A stretch of DNA of 64,000 nucleotides from G965220825 sp965220825 (lineage in GTDB: Bacteria > Pseudomonadota > Alphaproteobacteria > UBA828), in NCBI GenBank assembly GCA_965220825.1, contig OZ244839.1, forward strand, positions 2,356,001 through 2,420,000, given 5' to 3'. Positions 10,101 through 18,493 of the stretch are shown in pieces. Below the pieces are notes generated by a model that saw only the letters and a list, made by a program, of their open reading frames with translations, ran no database searches and was not told the DNA's origin. Made by a program: the position numbers and the translations under genes. Position 1 is the first letter of the stretch, and every line of letters starts with the position of its first letter.

Positions 10101-10760
10101 CTGGTGAAGGACGACATTCCGCTCAACGAGGGGTGCCTGAAACCCATCCGCATCATTATCCCCGAAGGCTCCATGCTCGCGCCGCGCTATCCGGCGGCGG
10201 TGGCGGCGGGGAACGTGGAGACCAGCCAGGCGATGGTCGACGCCCTGTTCGGCGCACTGGGCGTGGCGGCGGAAAGCCAGGGGACCATGAACAACATCGT
10301 CTTCGGCAACGACCGGCATCAATATTACGAGACGGTCTGCGGCGGCGCGGGCGCGGGGCCGGGCTATGACGGCACGTCGGCGGTGCACACCAACATGACG
10401 AACACGCGGCTCACCGACCCGGAGGTCTTCGAGTGGCGCTATCCGGTGGTGCTCGAGAGCTTCGAGATCGCCCGCGGCAGCGGCGGGGCGGGGCGATGGC
10501 GGGGCGGCGACGGCACGCGGCGGCAGATCCGCTTCCTGGAGGCGGTGGACCTCACCGTACTCGCCCAGCACCGCACCATCCCGCCCTACGGCATGGCGGG
10601 CGGTGCGCCCGGGCGCTGCGGACGCAACTGGGTGGAACGCGCCGACGGCACGGTGGACCCCATGGCCGCAAGGGCCAGCCGCCGGATCGAACCCGGCGAC
10701 GCCTTCCTGCTCGAGACCCCCTCCGGCGGCGGCTACGGCCCCCCGGCCGAGCGCAGCTGA
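7107..10760 (+). CDS. 5-oxoprolinase-type hydantoinase, fused HyuA-HyuB
   Basis: This 1217-aa protein fuses the two halves of the hydantoinase/oxoprolinase family. The A half (about 1-690) has WIDRGGTFTDVV near the N-terminus, MGTTVATNALLERKGD, and SFDMGGTSTDVAHYDG. The B half starts near residue 700 with DPVMLEVFNNRFMSIAEQMG and includes NAPYNGGTHLPDVTV and SRGHHADIGGSMPGSMPP. Its length matches eukaryotic-type 5-oxoprolinase, which hydrolyses 5-oxo-L-proline to glutamate with ATP in the glutathione cycle. The start ATG at 7107 places the glycine-rich motif at residues 9-16. The separate HyuA-like gene at the left edge is a paralogue. Confidence 0.9.
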   Translation: MSGGWQFWIDRGGTFTDVVARSPEGGLLTRKLLSDNPEHYRDAAVQGIREVLGLAPGEPVRGVDAVKMGTTVATNALLERKGDRTLLVVNRGFRDALRIGYQARPRLFDLHIVLPEMLYERVAEVEGRVAADGTVLAPLDRAGAEAAMQEAYDDGIRSAAIVLMHGYRYPDHESALAAIAREIGFTQISTSYETSPLMKLVGRGDTTVVDAYLSPLLRRYIDRIASELGEGTRLMFMQSNGGLTDARRFQGKDAILSGPAGGIVGAVETASRAGRERIISFDMGGTSTDVAHYDGAYERAFETLVAGVRMRAPMMAIHTVAAGGGSICSFDGARYRVGPESAGADPGPACYRRGGPLCVTDCNLLLGKLRPEFFPRVFGPGQDEPLDRGIVARKFEALAAKIGAQAGGADGTAPDAVAVAEGFLRIAVDNMANAIKAISVRRGYDVTGYTLSCFGGAGGQHACLVADALGMTRVAIHPLAGVLSAYGMGLADVRALRDRAVELPLDDAAVTALDRALDALADEARAELAAQGIAEERMTVLRRAHLRYDGTDMPDLVEAGSADEMKARFEEAHRRRYGFAMPEKGLVIEAASVEAVGAMETAADAFAPAGGAPTPRARGGGPEPVARAGVWFAGEERETPIYRREALAAGDRLAGPAILLEATATTVVEPGWRACMEADGTLALERAAPLMRASAAGTDSDPVMLEVFNNRFMSIAEQMGLTLENTAHSVNIKERLDFSCALFDPDGMLVANAPHIPIHLGSMSESVRTVARANRGRMKPGDVFCVNAPYNGGTHLPDVTVITPVFGGNEAGGGRPDILFFVASRGHHADIGGSMPGSMPPDARTVEEEGILFDNFKLVDGGHFLEEALRAHLAAGPWPARNPDQNVADLKAQIAAGEKGIGEVRRMIDEFGLDVVHAYMGHVQDNAEEQVRRVIDAMKDGAFELPMDDGSHIAVRVSFDRVAREAVVDFTGTSPQRPNNFNAPSAVARSAVLYVFRCLVKDDIPLNEGCLKPIRIIIPEGSMLAPRYPAAVAAGNVETSQAMVDALFGALGVAAESQGTMNNIVFGNDRHQYYETVCGGAGAGPGYDGTSAVHTNMTNTRLTDPEVFEWRYPVVLESFEIARGSGGAGRWRGGDGTRRQIRFLEAVDLTVLAQHRTIPPYGMAGGAPGRCGRNWVERADGTVDPMAARASRRIEPGDAFLLETPSGGGYGPPAERS

Positions 10761-10854
10761 AACGGGGAAGGCCGCCCGGCCGCGCCCTGAGCGGAACCCG
10801 CACTCCGGTGCGCTGCGTCGCCACCAGATCGAGGGCCCTGGACGCGGGCGGTCA

Positions 10855-11218
10855 TGTACAAGTTCAAACAGGTATGAGACGCCTCTCTTGAAACGAGGTT
10901 GGAGGTCTCCGAAGCGGTTGGTGGGCACGTCAACCGCAAGGAGGCCCCCATGACAGGTTTGGTGCGCGGGTCTCCAGGCCCGCATTTTTCTTCTTTTCGA
11001 AAAGCAAAAAAATATGCGGGCCTGGAGACCCGCGCACCAAACAAAGGGGCAGTTCGTTCGGGCGACGCGCGACCGCCCATAGCGCCGGTTCGCCGGACTT
11101 GCACGGCCCCGCGGGGGTCACGGGTTCCAGCTCACGCCTCGACAAGCTCCAGGCCGAATGCCTTGCCAACCTGACGGCCGAAGAAACCCCGGCGTCGCAA
11201 ACGTCCTGAACGAGGACG
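10855..11218 (+). mobile_element. Non-autonomous IS481-type element (MITE-like) carrying an inverted repeat, copy B
   Basis: This is the most complete copy. It starts TGTACAAGTTCAAACAGG, like the IS left end at 55252, and keeps about 100 bp of that end including the would-be translation start GGAGGCCCCCATG. It then carries the 78-bp inverted repeat and a linker shared with the copies at 38.0 and 43.0 kb (GCCGGTTCGCCGGACTTGC). It ends in the IS right end (GAAGAAACC then CGTCCTGAACGAGGAC). It lies between the oxoprolinase gene and the dimethylformamidase-like gene. The flanks show no convincing target duplication. The remaining parts of the 10761-11308 gap (10761-10854 and 11219-11308) hold nothing recognisable. 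Confidence 0.8.
10961..11038. repeat. 78-bp inverted repeat, copy B
   Basis: The arms start GGTGCGCGGGTCTCCAGG and end CCTGGAGACCCGCGCACC. They form a 25-bp stem around an AT-rich loop that itself contains CTTTTCGAAAAG. It is embedded in the IS-derived element at 10855-11218 and is followed by the CAAACAAAGGGGCAG linker. Confidence 0.88.
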
Positions 11219-11308
11219 GTCGGTTGTTCGGGTCTGGGGCGGTCACTATGCTGGAGATTGGGAGACGGGTGGTATGCGCGCGGCAACGGTACGCGGGGAG
11301 GTTGCGGG

Positions 11309-13555
11309 ATGTTGACGATCACCGGCTATTCGGACCGGCTCAGCGCAAGGCCGGGCGAGACCGTGAAGTTCATGGTCAATTGCGAACATCCGACCTACCG
11401 GGCGGACATCGTTCGGCTCATCTGCGCCGACAATTCGCCGCCCGGGCCGGGCTTCAAGGAGAAGCATGTCGCGGCCCTGAGCCGCCGCCACAAGGGGCGC
11501 AAACAGACCATCGACGCAGGCTCCTACGCGCTGGTGGAGCACCGGGCGCCGCTGGAGCGGCTGGAGAGCTTCACCGTCCAGGCCATGATCTGGCCCACCA
11601 CGCCGGGCAAGGGCGAGCAGGGCATCGTCTCCAAATGGGACCCGCGCCGGAAGGCGGGATTCGCGCTCATGATCGACGAGGGCGGCGCGCTCGCGCTCCG
11701 CATCGGCACGGGCGCGGGCGCCGAGACCGTTTCGACCGGACGGCCGCTGCTCGAGCGCCACTGGTATCTCGCCGTCGCAAGCTACGATGCGGCGAACGAC
11801 AGGGTGACCGTCCGGCAGGAGCCGGTATGCGCCTATGCGGGCGGGGCCGATAGCGGGGCTCGGAAAGCGAAGCTGAAGCGCAAGGCGGCGACCGCTTGCA
11901 CCGCGCCGCTCGTCATGGCCGGCATCTTCAAGCGCCGCGGGAAACGGGCGCTGGCGGATGCGCTCTACAACGGCAAGATCGATTCCCCCCGGCTCGCCTC
12001 CCGCGTGCTCTCGCCGAGCGAAAGCGAGACGCTGAAGCATGACGCCATGCCCCAGGCCCTCGCGCCTCACATTCTCGGCGCCTGGGACTTCTCCCGCGAC
12101 ATTCCCTCGATAAAGATCACCGACCGCTCGTCGAACCGGCTCGACGGGGAGATCGTGAACCTGCCGGCGCGCGGCATGACGGGCTGGAACTTCACCGGCG
12201 AGGAAATGTGCTGGCGGCACGCGCCGGAGGAATATGGCGCCATCCACTTCCACGACGACGACCTCTATGACGCGGGCTGGGACGTGGACTTCGAGTGGAC
12301 CGTGCCGGCGCGGACCAGGAGCGGCGTCTATGCGGCCAGGCTCCGCGCCGGGGATGCGGAGGAGTACATCCCCTTTGCGGTGCTTCCCGCCCGCGGCAAG
12401 GAGGCGCCCATCGCCTTCCTGCTGCCGACGGTGGAATATATGGCCTACGCCAACGAGCATATGGCCTTCGACGGGTCGCTGGCGGAACTCCTGACCGGCC
12501 AGCTTTCCGCACTCAACCCCAACCAGCTCTTCCTCAACGAGCACCGGGAGTACGGCGCGTCGCTCTATGACAGCCATTCGGACGGCAGCGGAGTCTGCTA
12601 CTCGTCGAGGCTCCGGCCCATCCTCAATATGCGGCCCAAGGTGGAGACCCCCTGGGCCTGTGGCGGTGAGGACGCCACCAATGCGCGGGAATTCGTCCTC
12701 GACATGTATGTGGAGGACTGGCTCACCCATTTCGGCTTCGAGCACGACGTGATCACCGACGAGGACGTGGACCGGGAAGGCATGGACCTGCTCGGGCGCT
12801 ACCGCGTGCTGATCACCGGCGGCCACCCGGAATATTATTCCAAGGCCATGCGGGATGCCGTGCAGAGCTTCACCCAGCAGGGCGGGCGGCTGATGTATCT
12901 CGGTGGAAACGGCTTCTACTGGCGCGTCGCCATGCACCTGGAGCTGCCGGGCGTGATCGAGGTACGCCGCAGCGGCGCCGCCATCCGCACCTGGGAGGCG
13001 GATCCGGGCGAGCACTATCACAGCTTCACCGGCGAATATGGCGGGCTGTGGCGCAACCAGGGACACACGGCGCCCCAGCAGATCGCGGGCGTCGGCTTCG
13101 TCGCCGAGGGTTTCGACGAATCCTCCTACTACCGCCGCATGCCCGGGAGCTTCGATCCCCGCGCGCGCTTTATCTTCAAGGGGATTGGGACAGACGAGCT
13201 CATCGGCGACTTCGGCTTCCACGGGCAAGGCGCCGCCGGCAACGAGCTCGACCACGCGGATTCGCGCCTCGGCACGCCGCCCCATGCGCTGGTGCTCGCG
13301 CGCTCCGAGAACCACACCGACCTCTACATCGTGGTCAATGAGGAAGTGCTGGTGAACCATGCCGGCCTCGGCGGCACGGAGAACGAAAAGGTGCGCGCCG
13401 ACATGGTGTTCTACGAGACGCCCAACGGCGGGGCGGTCTTCTCCGTGGGCTCGATCTGCTATCCGGCGAGCCTGCCGTGGAACGGCTACGACAACAATGT
13501 GGCCCGCCTCACCACCAACGTGCTGCGCCGTTTCGCGGACCCCGAGCCCTTCTGA
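11309..13555 (+). CDS. N,N-dimethylformamidase large (beta) subunit-like protein with LamG-like domain
   Basis: This 748-aa protein resembles the large subunit of N,N-dimethylformamidase, an iron amidohydrolase that splits DMF into dimethylamine and formate. After an N-terminal beta domain there is a LamG/concanavalin-like segment at about 84-230. The family core from about 285 to the end includes FLLPTVEYMAYANEH, ITGGHPEYYSKAM (about 501) and LMYLGGNGFYW (about 527). The ATG at 11309 follows GGGAGGTTGCGGG. No small-subunit gene is adjacent, so the substrate is uncertain and may be another amide. The gene ends 10 bp before the DUF1330-like gene and the two are probably co-transcribed. Confidence 0.78.
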   Translation: MLTITGYSDRLSARPGETVKFMVNCEHPTYRADIVRLICADNSPPGPGFKEKHVAALSRRHKGRKQTIDAGSYALVEHRAPLERLESFTVQAMIWPTTPGKGEQGIVSKWDPRRKAGFALMIDEGGALALRIGTGAGAETVSTGRPLLERHWYLAVASYDAANDRVTVRQEPVCAYAGGADSGARKAKLKRKAATACTAPLVMAGIFKRRGKRALADALYNGKIDSPRLASRVLSPSESETLKHDAMPQALAPHILGAWDFSRDIPSIKITDRSSNRLDGEIVNLPARGMTGWNFTGEEMCWRHAPEEYGAIHFHDDDLYDAGWDVDFEWTVPARTRSGVYAARLRAGDAEEYIPFAVLPARGKEAPIAFLLPTVEYMAYANEHMAFDGSLAELLTGQLSALNPNQLFLNEHREYGASLYDSHSDGSGVCYSSRLRPILNMRPKVETPWACGGEDATNAREFVLDMYVEDWLTHFGFEHDVITDEDVDREGMDLLGRYRVLITGGHPEYYSKAMRDAVQSFTQQGGRLMYLGGNGFYWRVAMHLELPGVIEVRRSGAAIRTWEADPGEHYHSFTGEYGGLWRNQGHTAPQQIAGVGFVAEGFDESSYYRRMPGSFDPRARFIFKGIGTDELIGDFGFHGQGAAGNELDHADSRLGTPPHALVLARSENHTDLYIVVNEEVLVNHAGLGGTENEKVRADMVFYETPNGGAVFSVGSICYPASLPWNGYDNNVARLTTNVLRRFADPEPF

Positions 13556-13565
13556 GGAGGCGCGG

Positions 13566-14111
13566 GTGCCGGGCTACGTCCTCGCCGACGTGACGGTCTC
13601 CGACCCGGAGACCTATGCGGGCTACCGCGCGCGGACGCCGGGAACGGTCGCCGCCTTCGGCGGGCGGTTCCTGGTGCGGGGCGGCGCTTGGGAGGCGGCG
13701 GCGGGCGCCTGGGCGCCGGGCCGGCTGGTATTCATCGGCTTCGAGAGCCGCGCCCGTGCCGCCGCCTGGTACGATTCCCCCGCCTATACCAGCATCCGCG
13801 CCATCCGCCGGCGGGCCTCCACGGGCAATCTCGTCATGATCGAGGGCGCGCGCCAGGCCCAGGGCGGCGCCGCCTACGCCATGCTTCGCTTGCCGCCCGG
13901 CGCGAAAGGGCGGGACCTCGCCCATGCCGGCGGCGGACGGGTGCTGGCGGCGGATGCGGTGCCCGAGATACGGGAAGGCGACTGGCCCGATGGGCGGCTC
14001 ACGGTGCTGGAGTTCGACGAGCCGGACGCCGCGCGCGCCTGGCTGCGAGAGGATGCGGGCGGACATGGCGCCGGCATCGACGCCCTGCTCGTGGAGGGCG
14101 CCGGCGCGTGA
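13566..14111 (+). CDS. DUF1330-like protein, probable tandem of two ferredoxin-like domains
   Basis: This 181-aa protein starts at a GTG preceded by GAGGAGG. The first half (GYVLADVTVSDPETYAGYR through RLVFIGFESRARAAAWYDS and YTSIRAIRRRAS) is a clear DUF1330 dimeric alpha-beta barrel domain. The second half repeats the pattern in weaker form (AYAMLRLPPG, then RLTVLEFDEPDAARAWL). A single-domain DUF1330 protein is about 95 aa, so this looks like an internal duplication that could make an intramolecular dimer. Its position 10 bp after the dimethylformamidase-like gene suggests a shared but unknown role. The second domain assignment is inference. Confidence 0.7.
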   Translation: MPGYVLADVTVSDPETYAGYRARTPGTVAAFGGRFLVRGGAWEAAAGAWAPGRLVFIGFESRARAAAWYDSPAYTSIRAIRRRASTGNLVMIEGARQAQGGAAYAMLRLPPGAKGRDLAHAGGGRVLAADAVPEIREGDWPDGRLTVLEFDEPDAARAWLREDAGGHGAGIDALLVEGAGA

Positions 14112-14114
14112 GGC

Positions 14115-15335
14115 TCACGGCTGGGGCCCGGCGACGATGCCGCGGTCGTGCAGCCGGCCGATGGCGCCGTCTCCGAGACCGAGGACCGCTCCGAGAATCT
14201 CGTCCGTATGCTCGCCGAGGCGCGGCGCGGGTGCCGGCGGGCACCGGGGCGACGCGCCGAACGCCAAGGGCGAGCCGGGCGTCAGCAAGGCGCCGATCCC
14301 CGGCTGGTCCACCTTCTGGAACAGCGGGTTTTCCGGCGAGCAGAAGGGGTCTTCGGCGACCATCTGGCGATGGCTGCGGAAGGGCCCCCACAGGAGGCCC
14401 GCCTCGGTGAGGGCGGCGCCGGCTTCCGCCAGCGTGCGCGCCTCGAACCAGGGTGCGAGAAGCGCGCGGAGTTCGGCCCTCGCCTCCCAGCGGTCCGCGT
14501 CCTTGCCGAGGTCGAGGCCGCGGCGGGTCTCGATTTCGGCGAAGGCCTCCGCAAGCCCGGTGGCGCGGCCCAGGGCCGCCACATGCCGGGGCGTGACGGT
14601 CACCAGCATGATGCGCCGCCCGTCCCGGGTCGGGAAGTCGGTGCCGAAGGTGCCGTACATGTCGTTGCCGATGCGCGGGCGCTCGGCGTCGTTGACCTCC
14701 ACATCGCCCACATAGCCGAGCGACGCGGTGATGTGATAGGCGACGTCCGCAAGGCCCAGGCGGACGAGCTGCCCCGCGCCGGTCCGCGCCCGGTGGCGCT
14801 CGGCGGCGAGCACGCCGGTGGACGCGGTGAGTCCGCAGGCCACGTCCCAGGCCGGCAGAACGTTGTTGACCGGCGCCTGGACATCGGCCGGCCCGGTGAC
14901 GAAGGGCCAGCCCATGCGGGCGTTCACCGTGTAATCGACGGCAACGCTGCCGTCCGGATTGCCGACGATCTGGAGCATGACGAGGTCGGCGCGGCGCGCG
15001 ACAAGCGCCTCGTAGGAAAGCCAGCCGCCGGTCTGGAGGTTGGTGAGGAAGATGCCCGCATCCTCCCCCGGTGCCGTGATCAGGGCGGCCACCAGCTCCC
15101 GCCCCTCCTCCTCCCGCAGGTTGACGGCGAGCGAGCGCTTGCCCTTGTTCATGCCGGCCCAATAGATGCTGGCGTTCTCCTCGGTGACCGGCCAGCGGCG
15201 GTAGTCCAGGCCGCCCTGCAGCGGGTCGAAGCGGATCACGTCCGCCCCCATCTGCGCCAGCGTCATGCCGCCGAGCGGGGCCGCGACGAAGGCCGAGCCT
15301 TCCACCACGCGCAGGCCTTCGAGAATCCGGTTCAC
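14115..15335 (-). CDS. mct: CaiB/BaiF CoA-transferase family, 2-methylfumaryl-CoA isomerase (Mct)-like
   Basis: This 406-aa family III CoA-transferase fold protein has an N-terminus (ILEGLRVVEGSAFVAAPLGG) and C-terminus (APRLGEHTDEIL and GRLHDRGIVAGP) closely resembling, from memory, the Chloroflexus 2-methylfumaryl-CoA isomerase. That enzyme moves CoA within the molecule to give 3-methylfumaryl-CoA in the 3-hydroxypropionate bicycle. The expected catalytic aspartate is D164 in LPAWD. It starts with GTG at 15333-15335 behind GGAGGAG, overlapping the RND permease stop by 4 bp (GTGA). Partner enzymes of that pathway are not next to it, so the true reaction could be another intramolecular or intermolecular CoA transfer. 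Confidence 0.75.
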   Translation of the reverse strand: MNRILEGLRVVEGSAFVAAPLGGMTLAQMGADVIRFDPLQGGLDYRRWPVTEENASIYWAGMNKGKRSLAVNLREEEGRELVAALITAPGEDAGIFLTNLQTGGWLSYEALVARRADLVMLQIVGNPDGSVAVDYTVNARMGWPFVTGPADVQAPVNNVLPAWDVACGLTASTGVLAAERHRARTGAGQLVRLGLADVAYHITASLGYVGDVEVNDAERPRIGNDMYGTFGTDFPTRDGRRIMLVTVTPRHVAALGRATGLAEAFAEIETRRGLDLGKDADRWEARAELRALLAPWFEARTLAEAGAALTEAGLLWGPFRSHRQMVAEDPFCSPENPLFQKVDQPGIGALLTPGSPLAFGASPRCPPAPAPRLGEHTDEILGAVLGLGDGAIGRLHDRGIVAGPQP

Positions 15336-18300
15336 GGGCGCTCCTCCTCCAGTGCGGGCGGGTGGGCCACGTCGTAGCGGCGCGCCGCCCGGCTCCGGCT
15401 GAAGAGGCCCAGAAGGTCGCTCTGGATGGCGAGCAGGCAGGGCACCAGGATCAGCACCATGAGCGTCGCGCCCAGCAGGCCGAAGACGATGGTGACCGCC
15501 ATGGGCTTCAAGAACTGCGCCTGGAGGCTGGTCTCGAAGAGCAGCGGGAAGAGCGCGAAGATGGTCGTGGTGGAGGTGAGCGTCACGGCGCGGAGGCGGT
15601 CCCGCGCGCCGCCCACCAGCGCTTCCATGGCCGCCTCGCCGGCCTCCCGGCGCTCCTGGATCGCGCGCACGAGCACGATGGCGTTGTTGACCACGATCCC
15701 CGCGAGGCCCAGCAGCGCCATCACGGAAAGGACGGTGAGGTCGTAGCCCATGACGAGATGGCCCAGAACGGCGCCGACGACGCCGAACGGGATCACCGAC
15801 ATGACGAAGAAGGGCGCGGCGTAGCTTCCGAAGACCCAGGCGAGCACCAGATAGATCGCGACCAGCCCGATGACGGCACCCACCGTCATGTCGCCGAGGG
15901 TGGTGGCCTGCTCCTCCGCCTTGCCGCGGAACGCGATCCGCACATCGTGGCGCTGCGCCACTGCGGAAAGCTCGCCCCCCTGAAGTGCGGCGATGATCTC
16001 GTCGCTCGTAATGACCGATTCGTCGAGCTCGCCCGTGACGGCGATGGAGCGCGCGCCGTCCTCGCGGCGGACCGCGGCAAAGCCGGTACGCTCCGTGAAG
16101 GCGACGACCTCGGCGAGCGGCACCTCGAGGCCCGCCGGGCTCCGCAGCATCGCATGCCGGAGATCGGCCTCGGTGAGCGCGCCGCGCGGCAGGCGGACCC
16201 GGATCGTGACCTCCTCGTCGCCGCGGGCGATTCGCTTGGCGATGGCGCCCTCGAAAGCCGCGCGGATCTGGCGTGCGGCGCTCTCCGGCGTGAAGCCCAG
16301 CGCATGGCCACGGGGGGTCACCTGCAGGATGGTCTCCTGCTTGCCGTAGGGCGCGTCGTCGGCCACGTCGCTCACGCCGGGGAAGCGGACGAGAAGGGCA
16401 CGGACCTCGTTTGCCGCCCGCTTCAGCGCCTCGAGATCGTCGCCCGTGACTCGGATGTCGAGCTCGCGCCCGGGCGGTCCGGCCCTCTGTTCCAGGATGG
16501 TGAAGGTGTCCACCCCCGGCATCGGGCGCACGCGCGCGCGCCACGCCTCGATAAGGGCCTGGGTGCGGACGGAGCGGCTGTCCGACGGCACGAGTTCCAC
16601 CACCAGGCCGCCCACATGATCGCCCGCGCCGACGGCGAACGCATCGAACCGGGTGGCCGGCGCGCCGACCTGGCCGCGATACATGGCCACCACCCCGCCG
16701 GCCCCGCCGGTGAGCGCCGCCTCCGCCTCCTCGAGGGCGCGTTCGAGCTCGCCCACCATGGCGGCGGTGGTCTCCCGCCCGGTGCCTTCGACGAAGGAGA
16801 CGTTGGCGTACACCGTGTCCGCCTCGGGCGAGGGAAAGAAGACGAACGCGATGCGCCCGCCCGCCATCAGGCCGAAGGGGAGTATCAGCAGTGCGACGGC
16901 GATCCCCATGGTGAAATAGCGCCACGCGACGCAGGCGCGGACGATGCGGGCGAACGGGCCGTCGCGGAACGCCTCGAAGCGCGGATTGAACCAGCGCGCG
17001 AAGCGGTTGCTGCCGCGCGGATCCGCCCGCAGCGAGCCGCGCATGTGCCGCGGCAGCACCAGGAAGCACTCGAGCAGGCTGGCCACCAGCACCGCGACGA
17101 TGACCAGCGGGATCGCCCGCATGATCTGGCCGATGACGTCCGAGACCATGAGGAGCGGCAGGAAGGCCGCGATGGTGGTGAGAGTCGCGGCGAGCACCGG
17201 CGCCAGCATGCGCCGCGCGCCCTGCTCCGCCGCCTGGGCGGGGCCGACGCCCGCCATGCGGCGCGTGGTCGCGTGCTCGCCCACCACGATGGCGTCGTCC
17301 ACGATGATGCCGATGCCGAGGATCAGCCCGAACAGGCTCACCATGTCGATGGTCTGGCCCGACAGCATCATCACCGCGAAGGTGGCGAAGAGCGAAACCG
17401 GTATGCCCACCGCGATCCAGAACGCGACCCGGGCGCTCAGGAAGACGAACAGCACGATCACCACCAGCGCGAGACCCGTGGCGCCGTTGCGGAGCAGCAT
17501 GCCGATGCGGTCGTCGATGGCCTCGGTGGCGTCGTCGTAATGCCGGACCGAGAGGGAGGGCGGGAGCGTCGGCACATGTTCTTCGAGAAATTCCTCGAAC
17601 AGCGCGGCCTGCTCCAGCGCGTCCGACGACAACGCGCGGCGGACCACGACCTCCACCGCGGGCCGCCCCTTGCGCAGCGCGCTCGCATCGCGCTCGTCGA
17701 AGGCCTCCTCGATGGTGGCGATGTCGCGCAGCCGCAGGATGGCGCCGTCCTGCCGTGCGACGATCTCGATATCGCCGAGCGCCTCCGCCGAGCTCGCGGC
17801 GCCCAGGCTGCGGATCTGCTTCTCGGTGCCGGCGGGCACGGTGCCCGACGGCAGGTCCAGCGCGCTTTCGCCGATGCGGCGCGCGATATCGTCGAGGGTG
17901 AGGTCGAGCTGGCGCAGCGCGCGGGGGTCGGGCTCCACCAGGATCTCCTCCCGGCGGCTGCCGAACAGGTCGACCTTGTCGACCCCCCTGTCCAGCAGGC
18001 GCTGCCGGATGTCCTTGGCGTAGGCCCGGAGTGCGGCCTCCGAGAAGGGGCCCGAGACCACCAGGCGGCCGATCATCTCGTAGCTGTAGCGCTGGGCGAC
18101 GGTCGGCTTCTCGGACGATTCCGGGAGCGTGTCCACCGCGCCCACCGCCGTTTCCACCGCGGCGAACACGGAATCGTTGTCCGCACCGGGCTCGAGCTCG
18201 ACCCAGAGTTGGCCCATGCCCTCGGTCGAGATCGACGAGACCCGCTTGACGCCGTTCAGGAAGCGCACCTCCGGGTCGATGGCGGCGACGATATTGGAGT

Positions 18301-18493
18301 CCACATCCTCCGCGCTCGCCCCGGGCCAGGGGACCGTGATGGAGATCCGGTCGATGTCCACCTTGGGGAAGAACTGGACGTTCATGCGCGCAAGCGCGAG
18401 CGCGCCCGCCACCACCAGCAGGATCATCACCAGATTGGCCGCTGTCGGGTGGCGTACGAAGAAGGAGATGACGCCGCGGCGCTCCGACGTCAT
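15332..18493 (-). CDS. RND-family multidrug efflux permease (AcrB/HAE1-like)
   Basis: This 1053-aa inner-membrane proton-driven efflux pump begins RRGVISFFVRHPTAANLVMI, leading into transmembrane segment 1. It has the two large periplasmic domains and twelve expected membrane segments. TM4 carries LILGIGIIVDDAIVVGEH, whose paired aspartates match the AcrB proton relay. It overlaps the adaptor gene upstream by 4 bp, so the two are translationally coupled. The family match is to the HAE1-like group rather than the metal-exporting CusA group. No outer-membrane TolC-type channel is encoded here; one must be supplied from elsewhere. The substrate is unknown. Confidence 0.92.
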   Translation of the reverse strand: MTSERRGVISFFVRHPTAANLVMILLVVAGALALARMNVQFFPKVDIDRISITVPWPGASAEDVDSNIVAAIDPEVRFLNGVKRVSSISTEGMGQLWVELEPGADNDSVFAAVETAVGAVDTLPESSEKPTVAQRYSYEMIGRLVVSGPFSEAALRAYAKDIRQRLLDRGVDKVDLFGSRREEILVEPDPRALRQLDLTLDDIARRIGESALDLPSGTVPAGTEKQIRSLGAASSAEALGDIEIVARQDGAILRLRDIATIEEAFDERDASALRKGRPAVEVVVRRALSSDALEQAALFEEFLEEHVPTLPPSLSVRHYDDATEAIDDRIGMLLRNGATGLALVVIVLFVFLSARVAFWIAVGIPVSLFATFAVMMLSGQTIDMVSLFGLILGIGIIVDDAIVVGEHATTRRMAGVGPAQAAEQGARRMLAPVLAATLTTIAAFLPLLMVSDVIGQIMRAIPLVIVAVLVASLLECFLVLPRHMRGSLRADPRGSNRFARWFNPRFEAFRDGPFARIVRACVAWRYFTMGIAVALLILPFGLMAGGRIAFVFFPSPEADTVYANVSFVEGTGRETTAAMVGELERALEEAEAALTGGAGGVVAMYRGQVGAPATRFDAFAVGAGDHVGGLVVELVPSDSRSVRTQALIEAWRARVRPMPGVDTFTILEQRAGPPGRELDIRVTGDDLEALKRAANEVRALLVRFPGVSDVADDAPYGKQETILQVTPRGHALGFTPESAARQIRAAFEGAIAKRIARGDEEVTIRVRLPRGALTEADLRHAMLRSPAGLEVPLAEVVAFTERTGFAAVRREDGARSIAVTGELDESVITSDEIIAALQGGELSAVAQRHDVRIAFRGKAEEQATTLGDMTVGAVIGLVAIYLVLAWVFGSYAAPFFVMSVIPFGVVGAVLGHLVMGYDLTVLSVMALLGLAGIVVNNAIVLVRAIQERREAGEAAMEALVGGARDRLRAVTLTSTTTIFALFPLLFETSLQAQFLKPMAVTIVFGLLGATLMVLILVPCLLAIQSDLLGLFSRSRAARRYDVAHPPALEEERP

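Noticed and set aside
10851..11224. Target-site duplication around element B
   Set aside because: The flanks GTCA and GTCG share only three bases, not enough to claim a duplication.
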